Source: Rhododendron vialii (taxonomy: Eukaryota; Streptophyta; Magnoliopsida; Ericales; Ericaceae). Taken from it: 64,000 nt of DNA. This document shows positions 63,782 through 64,000 of the stretch, one piece after another. The position numbers and the translations under genes were made by a program. The notes beneath the pieces are model-generated. The model was not told the DNA's origin. It was given only the letters and a program-made list of their open reading frames with translations, and ran no database searches. The stretch spans positions 8,131,501-8,195,500 of the forward strand of contig NC_080566.1 of the NCBI RefSeq assembly GCF_030253575.1, read 5' to 3'. Numbering within the stretch: the first letter of the stretch is position 1; the number at the start of each line of letters is the position of its first letter.

Positions 63782-64000
63782 GTCAGTCTCCTCAAATCAC
63801 ACCATCATTGTTGTTCCAAAGACCATCATTGTTGTTCCAAAGATGCACATATAAAATGGTAAGTGTATATATTTATTCGAGAGGGAAGTAGGAGAAGAGA
63901 CAGTAGAGGGACACAGCTATTTGGAAAGAGTATTGTTTAATCACCAATGTTCCACTTTTAATTTAATGCAACAATAGAAGTGTGATAATCAATTTGTATT

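Overview
This window is nuclear DNA from a flowering plant, almost certainly a eudicot. It has GT-AG introns, plant-only gene families (DUF26 receptor kinases, DUF1645, TRM-like, a FAR1-type transposase, a type-A response regulator) and dense small DNA transposons. The exact lineage cannot be read from the sequence alone.

Layout. (i) 1-3447 (+): kinase half of a cysteine-rich receptor-like kinase, copy C, frameshifted; its ectodomain lies before the window. (ii) 3448-9950: its 3' flank, then repeats and one tentative minus-strand gene start. (iii) 10100-12335: a retroposed block, a foldback MULE and nested MITEs. (iv) 12355-20075: a 7.7-kb Mutator-like element with long terminal inverted repeats (TIRs) and a 9-10-bp target-site duplication (TSD). 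It carries a FAR1-type transposase gene, a type-A response-regulator first exon and an unidentified minus-strand gene. (v) 20076-27840: intergenic, transposon-rich. (vi) 28881-29612 (+): an intact DUF1645 gene. (vii) 31972-33569 (-): copy A, a DUF26 ectodomain plus membrane segment without kinase. (viii) 34000-40360: MITEs, LINE relics and a UDP-glucuronate 4-epimerase relic. (ix) 41268-47478 (-): copy B, a complete six-exon 668-aa receptor kinase. (x) 47500-61200: intergenic, with a Cassandra-like LTR, an hAT element and MULE foldbacks. (xi) 61270-63781 (+): G-box-rich promoter region and first exon of a TRM/DUF4378-type gene that runs off the window.

The main structural result is that the window is a decayed large palindrome plus a tandem duplication. 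Copy C and its 3' flank (1-5665), and 11231-20520 with later insertions removed, match the reverse complement of copy A, its 3' flank and the DUF1645 upstream region (27840-33569). In the left arm the DUF1645 gene itself has been replaced by 5.6 kb of unrelated sequence. Copy B is a direct duplicate of the copy A block. An hAT insertion shared by A and B but absent from C gives the order: C split first, then the insertion, then the A/B duplication. The three kinase loci now have three fates: kinase domain broken (C), kinase lost but ectodomain open (A), and fully intact (B).
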